DNA of 64,000 nucleotides from an uncultured Pirellulaceae bacterium (GTDB taxonomy: Bacteria; Planctomycetota; Planctomycetia; Pirellulales; Pirellulaceae), in NCBI GenBank assembly GCA_937929805.1, contig CALFUT010000008.1, forward strand, positions 62,001-126,000. Direction: 5' to 3'. The notes beneath the pieces were generated by a model. It worked only from the letters and a program-made list of their open reading frames with translations, had not been told where the DNA came from and did not search any database. The stretch's first letter is position 1. Every line of letters begins with the position of its first letter. Shown here piece after piece: positions 19,930 to 29,107 of this stretch. Both the position numbers and the translations under genes were made by a program.

Positions 19930-19945
19930 CTTTCGAGCGATTGCT

Positions 19946-20539
19946 TCACTCGGGAAACAAGTCGCTTAGCGGGAAGCTGACCGAATGATCACCCAGCAGA
20001 AAGTCAATGCTTTCGTCGCGGAGGAGCTCCGATGTTTCTTGGTATATCCCCTCGCTGGGTTGTCGCATTCGTAGCAACGACTTATTGGCGATCTTGACGA
20101 TCCAGTATTCTTCTACGCCAGCAGAGGCGTAGATCGCTGCCTTGCCTAGATCGCGAGAAAGTGACGAATCGGCGACCTCAATTACAAGGCGGCAATCCTC
20201 ACCTGACGGATGACGCTTCATGAAGTCGCCTAATGAACCGCGTAGAACTGCCAAGTCGGGTTCAGGCTCGCTGGTCGACAGCGTGATGGGCAATTGACAT
20301 TGAATCAACCACCCGTCGGCAACAATGGACTGCAACCAGTGATCGAGGTAGCGAACGGCGAAGCTGTGTGGAGGTAGTTGATTTATTTTCTGGACAATCA
20401 ATCCTTCCAAGAGTTCAACTCGATCTTCAGGCCCAAGCAATCCCTGTTCGCCCAACGCATGATATTGCTCGACCGTGAACCGATGGATCGGAACCGGAGG
20501 AGCAACGTCAGATTGAAAGGTGAATTCGGTCGTGGACAT
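19946..20539 (-). CDS. Uma2 family (DUF820) putative endonuclease
   Basis: 'RFTVEQYHALGEQGLLGPEDRVELLEGLIV', 'EPEPDLAVLRG', 'CRLVIEVADSSLSRDLGKAAIYASAGVEEYWIV'. Confidence 0.88.
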   Translation of the reverse strand: MSTTEFTFQSDVAPPVPIHRFTVEQYHALGEQGLLGPEDRVELLEGLIVQKINQLPPHSFAVRYLDHWLQSIVADGWLIQCQLPITLSTSEPEPDLAVLRGSLGDFMKRHPSGEDCRLVIEVADSSLSRDLGKAAIYASAGVEEYWIVKIANKSLLRMRQPSEGIYQETSELLRDESIDFLLGDHSVSFPLSDLFPE

Positions 20540-20608
20540 GGTTTTTAACCACAAAGAGAATGATGGCTCAAGCTCGCAGTGCTATTGTACCACTGTGAAA
20601 AGCCAATT

Positions 20609-20635
20609 TAGCCAGAATTATCTCGATTCTGGCTA
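20609..20635. repeat. short palindrome TAGCCAGAAT-N7-ATTCTGGCTA between cysK stop and Uma2 start; possible terminator or REP-like
   Basis: Perfect 10 bp arms read at 20609-20618 and 20626-20635. Confidence 0.7.
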
Positions 20636-20654
20636 CGGTCTTTTCGAAAATGCC

Positions 20655-21587
20655 CTACCCTTCGAACAATGGCGTCGACAGGTAACGCTCGCCAAGGCTG
20701 CACATGATGGTGACGATTCGCTTGCCCTTCATTTCTGGTCGAGCCGCTAATTCTGCCGCGGCGCACATGTTGGCTCCGCTGCTGATCCCCGCCACGATAC
20801 CTTCCTCGCTGGCCAAGCGTTTGCCCCATGCGAAAGCGTCTTCGCTGCTGACTTTCAGGATGCCGTCGAGCAAATCGGTGTCCAAGTTTTTGGGTACGAA
20901 GCCGGCTCCGATGCCTTGGATTTTGTGCTTGCCCGGTTCTTCACCGCTGATCACGGCAGAGGTTTCGGGTTCGACTGCGTAGGCTTTGAAGTCAGGATTT
21001 TTCGATTTCAGATATCGAGCGACTCCGGTGATCGTTCCACCCGTTCCGACGCCCGCCACGATGGCGTCGATGTTCTGCCCGCTGTCTTCCCAAATTTCGG
21101 GGCCGGTGGTTCGTTCATGCATGTCCGGGTTGGCCGGATTTTCAAACTGCTGAGGCATGTACGCATTCGGGTCACCGTTGACGATGTCCATCGCTTTACG
21201 AATGGAGCCCGGAATGCCTTCGGCGGCTGGAGTTAACTCCAGATGGGCGCCCAATTGCTTGAGCAACGTTCGACGCTCAACCGACATCGAGTCCGGCATC
21301 GTTAGCGTCAACTTGTAACCTTTGGCGGCACAGACAAACGCCAACGCGATGCCGGTGTTTCCACTGGTGGGCTCGACGATATGAGTATCGCTTTTGATGT
21401 GACCGTCACGCTCGCCAGCCTCGATCATGGCGACGCCCAAGCGATCCTTCACGCTGTTGAGCGGTTGGAAGAACTCGCATTTCGCAAAAACGGTCGCATG
21501 GTCTTCGGGCACTAAGCGGTTAATTTTGATCATCGGCGTATCGCCAACGGCAGCGGTCGCGTTATCGAAAGTCTTGCCTCGAGGCAT
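20655..21587 (-). CDS. cysK: cysteine synthase A
   Basis: 310 aa; 'PMIKINRLVPEDHATVFAKCEFFQPLNSVKDRLG' (PLP Lys), 'EPTSGNTGIALAFV', 'GVGTGGTITGVARYLK'. Confidence 0.94.
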   Translation of the reverse strand: MPRGKTFDNATAAVGDTPMIKINRLVPEDHATVFAKCEFFQPLNSVKDRLGVAMIEAGERDGHIKSDTHIVEPTSGNTGIALAFVCAAKGYKLTLTMPDSMSVERRTLLKQLGAHLELTPAAEGIPGSIRKAMDIVNGDPNAYMPQQFENPANPDMHERTTGPEIWEDSGQNIDAIVAGVGTGGTITGVARYLKSKNPDFKAYAVEPETSAVISGEEPGKHKIQGIGAGFVPKNLDTDLLDGILKVSSEDAFAWGKRLASEEGIVAGISSGANMCAAAELAARPEMKGKRIVTIMCSLGERYLSTPLFEG

Positions 21588-21648
21588 GATGGTCTCCGTT
21601 AAAGTTATATGAGTGTTCGGTGTTCAGAACGCGAAGTTTGCAGTTTTC

Positions 21649-21674
21649 CGGGAGGGCGAGGCTCCGCCCAAGCC
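21649..21674. repeat. dispersed repeat copy CGGGAGGGCGAGGCTCCGCCCAAGCC
   Basis: 24/26 identical to 63890-63915. Confidence 0.75.
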
Positions 21675-21818
21675 GCTGTTGGGCCAGAGCATTGGCTTTT
21701 GACCAGACAGATTTTATGGGCTCTCGCATTATTCTCCTAGCCGGATCTTTCACCCTTGCGAAACCAAATGGCCGGCTTGTTCCGGCGATCAAACGCCCAG
21801 AACCAAAGTAGAACGCAA

Positions 21819-23237
21819 TCAATCGAGCGATTTGAATGCTGCCAAAGCCCGTTCGCGCCCGGCTTTGTAGTCAACGATCATGGCGGGATAGTCCGCGCCA
21901 TGCTGTTCCATTGCGTCGGTCAATTTTTTTGGATCGTGAAGCTGATTGGCCGGGATTGGCTCAAGTTCGGGGCACATCTTCTTGATGAACTTACCCTCTT
22001 TGTCGAACCGCTTGCTTTGGCTAAACGGATTGAAGATTCGAAAGTACGGCACCGCGTCGGTCCCGGTCGATGCCGACCACTGCCAGCCACCGTTGTTCGC
22101 CGCTAGGTCGCCATCGACCAGCGTTTCCATAAAGTGCTTTTCTCCTAGCCGCCAATCGATCAGCAAGTTTTTTGTCAGGAACATAGCGGTGACCATTCGA
22201 AGTCGATTGTGCATCCAACCGGTTTGCTTCAGTTGTCGCATTCCGGCGTCAACGATCGGGTAGCCAGTTTCGCCGTTCTTCCAAGCGTTTAGGTCGCTCT
22301 CGCTAGACCGCCAATCGATCTTTTCCGTTTTCAGTTTGAAGGGTTGATGCATCGAGACTCGGGGAAACCCGACCATGACGTGAGCGTAAAAATCTCGCCA
22401 AGTCAGTTCCGAAATCCAGACGGCTGCCCCGCCCTCACCACCGATCCGTTGAGCATTATTGCTGCGGGCTGCGGCCAAACACTGTCGCGGCGAAATGACT
22501 CCTGCCGCTAGATACGGCGACAATAGACTGGTGCCGTTTACCGATGGAACGTCACGAGCGTTGTCATAGTGCTTGATTTTATCGCTGAACTGTTCCAATC
22601 GTTTGGCGGCCTCCGCTTCGCCCGCTGGCCACAAGTCCTCTCTTGCGTTCGAGAAGTCGAAGCCTTTGACCTTGGTCGGGATTTTGGACGGCTTCACATC
22701 GATCTTTTTCTGTTTTTTCGGCGCCGAAAAAACTTCCGCACGTTCGAGCGTCTTTTCGTTCCAGACTTTTCGGTAAGGAGTAAAGACTTTGTAGAAGTCA
22801 CCGCTGCCCGTTTCGATTTCTCTTGGCGGCACGATCACTCGGTCGTGAAAGCGCTGAACCCCGATGTTCGATTCTTGGCAGGCTGTCATCACCGCATCGT
22901 CCCGACGCGACTCATTGACTTCGTACTCGCGGTTGAAGCATAAGTGGTCACATTGATTATTTTTGGCGACCTTTGTAACCACGCTGGGAACGTCGTCAAA
23001 CGAGTCGCACGTTTTCACGACCAGCGGAATGTTCAGACTCGCCAATGACTCAGACAAGGTTTGCAAATTTCGCAACCAGAAACTGACCTTCGCGGGCGCA
23101 TCGTCATGCTGAAGCCATTGCTGCGGAGTTACCACAAACAGCGCAACGGTTCCTTCGCTGCTGTTTTGGGCCGCATGGTGGAGTGCCGGGTTATCGCTGA
23201 TTCGCAGGTCGCGTCGAAACCAAACAAGAGATCGCAT
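21819..23237 (-). CDS. phr: deoxyribodipyrimidine photolyase (cryptochrome/photolyase family)
   Basis: Start at 'MRSLVWFRRDLRISDNPAL'; 'ISELTWRDFYAHVMVGFPRVS', 'GYPIVDAGMRQLKQTGWMHNRLRMVTAMFLTKNLLIDWRLGEKHFM', 'YFRIFNPFSQSKRFDKEG'. Confidence 0.94.
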   Translation of the reverse strand: MRSLVWFRRDLRISDNPALHHAAQNSSEGTVALFVVTPQQWLQHDDAPAKVSFWLRNLQTLSESLASLNIPLVVKTCDSFDDVPSVVTKVAKNNQCDHLCFNREYEVNESRRDDAVMTACQESNIGVQRFHDRVIVPPREIETGSGDFYKVFTPYRKVWNEKTLERAEVFSAPKKQKKIDVKPSKIPTKVKGFDFSNAREDLWPAGEAEAAKRLEQFSDKIKHYDNARDVPSVNGTSLLSPYLAAGVISPRQCLAAARSNNAQRIGGEGGAAVWISELTWRDFYAHVMVGFPRVSMHQPFKLKTEKIDWRSSESDLNAWKNGETGYPIVDAGMRQLKQTGWMHNRLRMVTAMFLTKNLLIDWRLGEKHFMETLVDGDLAANNGGWQWSASTGTDAVPYFRIFNPFSQSKRFDKEGKFIKKMCPELEPIPANQLHDPKKLTDAMEQHGADYPAMIVDYKAGRERALAAFKSLD

Positions 23238-23313
23238 GAAAGTTGCTCGGGTGAGTCGGTGTGATCGAGTCGAACACGGGATTTTTTGGCCCCCGTACCA
23301 CTGAATGCCCAAC

Positions 23314-23427
23314 CTAGGCTTTGTCCCAAAAGTCAAGTTTCGGGAACATTTGTGTAGCCGGAGTCGCCAGGCTTCGGGAAATCGACCGAACTCTGGCGAT
23401 TCCGGCTACGGTTTTGACAAAGCCTAG
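23314..23427. repeat. nested inverted repeat (outer 12 bp arms, inner 17 bp arms)
   Basis: CTAGGCTTTGTC (23314-23325) / GACAAAGCCTAG (23416-23427); GTAGCCGGAGTCGCCAG (23354-23370) / CTGGCGATTCCGGCTAC (23393-23409), 1 mismatch. Confidence 0.9.
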
Positions 23428-23628
23428 TACCCAACCCAGACAATCACAATGCATGGGTGGCGGACCGTTTTATCACGGGTTACCGCAGTCGTGGGCTTGA
23501 CCCAAGGATGTGAAATGTCTCACTGGGTCGTTAACCAAGTGAAAATCGCTTCTTCCCAGTCATCGAACCGGCTACAATGGGAGATTCCTTTCCGCACTCG
23601 CCCCCTTAACGGCTTGCCGGTTGCAGCT

Positions 23629-26600
23629 ATGAAAACACCCATTAATGAGTGCTTGTTTGCTCGGCGTAAACGTGCCTCCGCAGCGACGAAATCGGTTTCA
23701 TATCAACCGCTCGAACCGCGTCAGCTGTTGGCAGGCTTGCCGATCATCACCGAGTTCCTTGCATCCAATAGCAATGGAAGCGTGGACGACAACGGGAACC
23801 AGAGTGATTGGATCGAGATTTACAACGCGGGCGATGCGTCGATCAACTTGCAAGGCTATTCTTTAACCGACGACGCGGTCGACCCTGATCGTTGGACGTT
23901 TCCATCAACGAGCCTAGCGGTTGGGCAGTTCTTGGTGGTGCGGGCCGCCACGGATGCGGATCCGACTAGCGGCGCGGATCTTTACACCGGTTTTGGCTTG
24001 AGTTCGTCAGGCGAGTACGTCGGCCTATTCGATCCGGCGGGGAACGTTGTTTCCGAGTTTGGGTCGGGCGGATCAGACTACCCGACTCAATACTCGGATG
24101 TGTCTTACGGCGTGCAGTTCGACGGCAACTTTGATCAAGTTAGCTATTTTGGGACACCAACTTTTGGTGCGCCTAATGCTGATCCTTTTGTTGGATTCAC
24201 CGGTCGCGTGTTCGCAAGTGTCGACGCCGGGTTCTATGAGGACACGTTTCAGGTTTCACTTTCCACGAACACGGCTAGTCAGTCTTCGTTTATTGCCTAT
24301 ACCACCGACGGAAGTACACCGACGCTCAATAATTCAACGTTGTACTCGAGTCCGATCACGATTTCCTCAACAACTAATCTGCGAGCCGCATCGTTTAGTC
24401 CAAATTTTCGATCGGCTCCCGACCGCACGTGGTCCTACATTTTCGTCGATGATGTGCTGACTCAATCGAACAACGGTCAAGCCCCGGCAAACTTTCCCGC
24501 CGTTGGCTCGATCGGCCGAGCGCTCGACTATGGAATCGATCCTGCGGTCATTGCGACAGAAGGTGCCAGCGCGGTTCGAGATGCCCTACTGTCGATTCCG
24601 ACGTGGTCAATTACGACCGATATTGAAAACTTGTTCGATGAAGATACGGGCATCTATGCAAACCCACTTCAGGATGGAGTTGATTGGGAACGAGCCGCTT
24701 CGGTGGAACTGCTCAACCCGGACGGTTCCGAGGGTTTTCAAGTCAACGCAGGGCTGCGAATTCGTGGTGGATTCAGTCGACTCGAAAGCAACCCCAAGCA
24801 CTCGTTCCGGCTGTTTTTTCGCAGTGAGTACGGTGATTCCGAACTGGAGTATCCTGTCCATGGAAATGCGGGCGTTGACACGTTTGACCGGCTGGATTTG
24901 CGTACCGCTCAAAACTATTCGTGGAGCAAAGATGGAGATGGATCCAACAATTTCATTATTGACCAGTTCAACCGCGAGAATCAACTTGCCCTTGGGCAGC
25001 CTTCGACTCGCAGTAGCTGGCTGCACCTTTATTTGAATGGGCAGTATTGGGGCCTATACCAAACTCAGGAACGAGTCGACAACAACTTTGCGGCTGACTA
25101 TCTGGGTGGAGATCCGGAAGACTACGATGTTATCAAACCGGATGCTGGGCCCGGCCGACCTTATATCAACGCGGCGACCGAAGGAGACTTGGCGGCCTAC
25201 AATCGGTTGTACCAACAAGCGTTAGCCCGTGCGCCGGACGGTACAACTCCTGCTTTCGTTGACAACGCAGCCTACTACGAGGCTCAGGGCCTGAATCCGG
25301 ATGGGACTGCCAATGCGAACTACGAGACGCTATTGGATGTCGACAATTTGATCGACTATATGATTCTCATCTTTCATAGCGGAAACTTCGATGCACCCAT
25401 TACGCGGTTCATCAACGACGCGGTTCTGAACAATTACAACGCCATCCGCAGCCGAACGGGTGACCACGGGTTCCAGTTTTTTATTCACGACGCTGAGCAC
25501 AGCTACCGGACAAACGAGGTCAACATCGATCGAACGGGGCCTTTCAACCACGAGAATTTCGAATCGGGCGTGGAGTTTTTTAATCCTCAATGGTTGCATC
25601 AGCAACTAATGGCCAACAACGAGTACCGGATCACATTTGCTGACCGGATTCAGGAAGTGTTCTTCAACGATGGAGTGCTGAGCGACGACAATCTAGTGGC
25701 TCGCTGGGATTCGTTGAGTGATCAGATTGATCAAGCGATCATTGCTGAATCTGCTCGGTGGGGAGATGCTCAAAGAAATAATCCTTTGCTCAGATCCAAC
25801 TGGGTCAACGCAGTTGCCGGTGTGAGAAACAACATTCTACGTCAGCGTACGGAAGCTTTTCTGAATCAAATGCGAAACACCGAGTTGCGCCTTCGGAATT
25901 CGCCCAGCGACTCAAGTTTCAACCGTACCGTCGACGCTCCTTTGCTGCCAAACGTTGAAGCGCCCGATTTTTTAATTGATGGTGTGCCACAGCACGGCGG
26001 GTTGATCGACGGTGGACAGGAACTCCAATTTAACAGTTCCGGCTCCGGCACGATTTTCTACACGACTGATGGCACGGACCCAAGGGAAGTCGGCGGTGGA
26101 CTCAGTTCTTCGGCCCAGTTCTATGACGGTTCGGTTAGCACGTCGACTTTGTTTGATGCCGGTTCCATTTGGCAGTATGAAGACTCCGGCCAAGATCTAG
26201 GAACGGGCTGGCGAGAGCCGGGCTTTAACGACAATAGTTGGGCCAGCGGCAACGGACGGTTTGGGTTCGGGGATCCCGCGAGCACCACGACCGTGAATTC
26301 TGGTCCGGACGGTAACCGAAATCGAACGACTTATTTTCGCAAGGAATTCACGTCGACCGGTAACTACGACACAGCCACATTGAGTATCAATCGAGACGAT
26401 GGCGTGGTGGTCTATCTGAATGGTGAAGAAATCATCCGAGACAATCTGCCCTCGGGCACAATCACCTACGATACGCTGGCGCTCGATGTGATCGGCGGTG
26501 ACGAAGAACTAGAGTTTGTCGATTTTGTGATCCCGGCGTCTCTATTGATCAATGGCGTCAATACGATTGCGGTGGAAGTACATCAAGTAAATCTAATTAG

Positions 26601-29073
26601 TAGCGATCTTGGTTTCGATGCGGAATTGACGGTTGGTCAGATAGCTTCGAGCGGTGTGCTTCCTCTGACCACCACGACTTCTATCTTAAGCCGAACAGTT
26701 TCCGCCGATGGAACTTGGTCGCCTCTCCAGTCAGCCCAGTTTGTCGTTGCCGGCAGCGCTGCTCCTGTATCCGATCTTCGAATCAGCGAAATCAACTATA
26801 ACCCGCATGACCCTTCGGGCGCGGAGACTGCCGCAGGCGTAACTGACAATGACGACTTTGAGTTCTTGGAGCTTTATAACTCAAGTGCAACAGGCACGAT
26901 CAGTCTTAGTGGCTTGCAGTTCGTCAATGGAATCACATTTACCTTCGGCAACGATAGTCTTGCTCCCGGTGAACGTGCGGTGATTGTAAGAGACATCACG
27001 GGATTCCAGGTCCGCTACGGGACCGACGCGCGGGTGCTTGGCCAGTACGGTGGATCGCTTCGAAACAGCGGCGAGACGTTGGAGTTGGCGGACAGTAACT
27101 TGAACGCAGTGATTTCGGTCGAATATGGCGATACCGATCCGTGGTCGGAACTTGCCGATGGATCGGGTGCCTCGCTGGTGCTGATCGATCCGGTCAATAC
27201 ACCCGAAAACGAATTGAGCAAATATTACTCGTGGCGATCGAGCGTCGAACTAGGTGGTTCGCCCGGCACTGAGGGCCTAGGTCGTTCCGGCGTGGTCATC
27301 AACGAAGTTTTGGCGAACCCTGACTTGGACCAAGTGGACGCGATCGAGCTGTTCAATCCAACCGCTTCCGCGATCAATATTGGCGGGTGGTATCTGGGAG
27401 ACGACGCAGCGAATCCGTTTCAGTTTGTGATTCCCGGCGGTACGATTCTTAACCCTGGACAATACGTTGTCTTCGACGAAACAGATTTCAATCCGACTCC
27501 CGCCAATCCTCAGTTCAATCATTTCGGACTGAGTGGTTCGGCGGGCGACGAAGTGTATTTGTCGAGAATTGCCTTCCCGGGCTTCCTAGCGTTTGAAGAC
27601 GAGGTCACATTTGGTGCCTCGTTCAATGGCGAATCGTTCGGTCGCGATCCCAATGGCAGCGGACGTCTGACGCGTTTGAGTGCCGACACGTTGGGGGCAG
27701 TCAACGGAAACTCCATCGTTGGTCCGTTGGTGATTTCCGAAGTGAACTATCATCCGGGCGAACCTTCATCGACAGCCTTGGCGATTGATCCGACGTTGAT
27801 CGATAACGATCTGGAATTCATCGAGATTCACAATCCGACCTCCGCTTCCGTCGACACGACTAACTGGCGGATTCGTGGCGAAGTCGATTTTGATTTTCCG
27901 GCCGAGTCGATTGCCGCCGGAGGTACGTGGGTGCTAGTTTCCTTTGACCCTTCCATCAGCACCAACAAACTGAATGCCTTCAGAGCTCACTACGGCATCG
28001 GTACGAATATTAATGTGATCGGGCCGTTTAGCGATGACGGTTCATTCCTGTCGAACAGTTCGGGTCGGATCTCACTTCAACAGCCAGACGATCCGGTAGC
28101 GCTCGAAATTCCTCACGTAACGGTTGATGAAGTGGTCTACGATGATCTTTCACCTTGGGCCGATGCGGATGGAAGCGATGACAGCTTGAACCGGATATCC
28201 GGCATCGTGAACGGTAACTTTGCGTCCAACTGGAACGCTACTGCTCCGACGCCGGGCGTCGCCAATTTGGTGACGGCTTCTGCTCCCCAGGTGGTTAGCT
28301 TCGTTCGGGACGGGGGCTCGGTCGCTCGTCCTGACTTGTGGTCGACGATCGACGTCCAGTTCAGTGCGGGCGTTGATTTGACCGCCAGCTCGTTGGTCAT
28401 TCGAAACGATTCCGTTGGTGGTGCGCTGGTGGACTTGAGCGGGATCGGCTTTAGCCATGTTGCTGGAGCGTCGAGTGCCACGTGGGATTTGAGCAGTCTC
28501 AATACGCCGTTGGACGCGGCGTTCTATTCGGTCACGCTTGAAAGCAATTCGATCGCGGGCACTGTTGGCGGCCTGTCGCTCGATGGTAACGGCAGCGGGT
28601 CGGCAGGTGGTGATTTCGCGACACAGATTTACCAAGCGATTCCAGGCGATGCAAATCTTGACGGCCAAGTCAACGTGCTGGGCGATGGGTTCGCGCTCGT
28701 CGCGAACTTAGGGACAACGACCGGAGTTGGTTGGTCGGGCGGCGACTTTAATGCTGACGGGACCGTTAACGTGCTGGGCGACGGATTTGTTCTGGTGGCG
28801 AACCTTGGTCAGGACGTCGTCCCGCCTGCTTCGGCAGCCAGCCAGTTTGCGGCTTCGTCCAAACTGAGTTCGCAGGCGGACTCTGTTAGCCAATCGTTTT
28901 CGGCTTCGATGTCAACGCAAAGCTTTGTTTTGTCTCGAGCAGACTTGTTGCAGGGCGATTCGGAAGAATCAAACAAGAAGCGAGCGGTCACGTTGGCGTC
29001 AGTCGACACGCCCGTGTTGGCTGGTAGTCAACAGCTGGATGACGCGTTTGCGTCTGAAGATTGGTTGATTTAA
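23629..29073 (+). CDS. giant secreted LEPR-type protein: lamin-tail domains, chitobiase-C-like segment, CotH-kinase-like domain, dockerin-like C-terminal repeats
   Basis: Start at 'MKTPINECLFARRKR'; 'YQPLEPRQLLAG'; repeated 'ISEINYNPHDPSG...FEFLELYNSS' LTD motifs; 'FIAYTTDGSTPTLNNSTLYSSPI'; 'WGLYQTQERVDNNFAADYLGGDPEDYDVIK'; 'GDANLDGQVNVLGDGFALVANLG'. Confidence 0.85.
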   Translation: MKTPINECLFARRKRASAATKSVSYQPLEPRQLLAGLPIITEFLASNSNGSVDDNGNQSDWIEIYNAGDASINLQGYSLTDDAVDPDRWTFPSTSLAVGQFLVVRAATDADPTSGADLYTGFGLSSSGEYVGLFDPAGNVVSEFGSGGSDYPTQYSDVSYGVQFDGNFDQVSYFGTPTFGAPNADPFVGFTGRVFASVDAGFYEDTFQVSLSTNTASQSSFIAYTTDGSTPTLNNSTLYSSPITISSTTNLRAASFSPNFRSAPDRTWSYIFVDDVLTQSNNGQAPANFPAVGSIGRALDYGIDPAVIATEGASAVRDALLSIPTWSITTDIENLFDEDTGIYANPLQDGVDWERAASVELLNPDGSEGFQVNAGLRIRGGFSRLESNPKHSFRLFFRSEYGDSELEYPVHGNAGVDTFDRLDLRTAQNYSWSKDGDGSNNFIIDQFNRENQLALGQPSTRSSWLHLYLNGQYWGLYQTQERVDNNFAADYLGGDPEDYDVIKPDAGPGRPYINAATEGDLAAYNRLYQQALARAPDGTTPAFVDNAAYYEAQGLNPDGTANANYETLLDVDNLIDYMILIFHSGNFDAPITRFINDAVLNNYNAIRSRTGDHGFQFFIHDAEHSYRTNEVNIDRTGPFNHENFESGVEFFNPQWLHQQLMANNEYRITFADRIQEVFFNDGVLSDDNLVARWDSLSDQIDQAIIAESARWGDAQRNNPLLRSNWVNAVAGVRNNILRQRTEAFLNQMRNTELRLRNSPSDSSFNRTVDAPLLPNVEAPDFLIDGVPQHGGLIDGGQELQFNSSGSGTIFYTTDGTDPREVGGGLSSSAQFYDGSVSTSTLFDAGSIWQYEDSGQDLGTGWREPGFNDNSWASGNGRFGFGDPASTTTVNSGPDGNRNRTTYFRKEFTSTGNYDTATLSINRDDGVVVYLNGEEIIRDNLPSGTITYDTLALDVIGGDEELEFVDFVIPASLLINGVNTIAVEVHQVNLISSDLGFDAELTVGQIASSGVLPLTTTTSILSRTVSADGTWSPLQSAQFVVAGSAAPVSDLRISEINYNPHDPSGAETAAGVTDNDDFEFLELYNSSATGTISLSGLQFVNGITFTFGNDSLAPGERAVIVRDITGFQVRYGTDARVLGQYGGSLRNSGETLELADSNLNAVISVEYGDTDPWSELADGSGASLVLIDPVNTPENELSKYYSWRSSVELGGSPGTEGLGRSGVVINEVLANPDLDQVDAIELFNPTASAINIGGWYLGDDAANPFQFVIPGGTILNPGQYVVFDETDFNPTPANPQFNHFGLSGSAGDEVYLSRIAFPGFLAFEDEVTFGASFNGESFGRDPNGSGRLTRLSADTLGAVNGNSIVGPLVISEVNYHPGEPSSTALAIDPTLIDNDLEFIEIHNPTSASVDTTNWRIRGEVDFDFPAESIAAGGTWVLVSFDPSISTNKLNAFRAHYGIGTNINVIGPFSDDGSFLSNSSGRISLQQPDDPVALEIPHVTVDEVVYDDLSPWADADGSDDSLNRISGIVNGNFASNWNATAPTPGVANLVTASAPQVVSFVRDGGSVARPDLWSTIDVQFSAGVDLTASSLVIRNDSVGGALVDLSGIGFSHVAGASSATWDLSSLNTPLDAAFYSVTLESNSIAGTVGGLSLDGNGSGSAGGDFATQIYQAIPGDANLDGQVNVLGDGFALVANLGTTTGVGWSGGDFNADGTVNVLGDGFVLVANLGQDVVPPASAASQFAASSKLSSQADSVSQSFSASMSTQSFVLSRADLLQGDSEESNKKRAVTLASVDTPVLAGSQQLDDAFASEDWLI

Positions 29074-29107
29074 ACCAGAAGTGTGGTTTCTTGGAGGTCG
29101 CGTAAAT

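Noticed and set aside
19946-20539. Uma2/DUF820 protein as a novel defence nuclease
   Set aside because: This family is very common and multi-copy in planctomycetes and cyanobacteria; no partner genes here suggest a defence system.
21562-21822. 86 aa ORF upstream of cysK
   Set aside because: Runs over the dispersed GTGTTC/GGGAGGGCGAGG repeat; peptide is repeat-derived.
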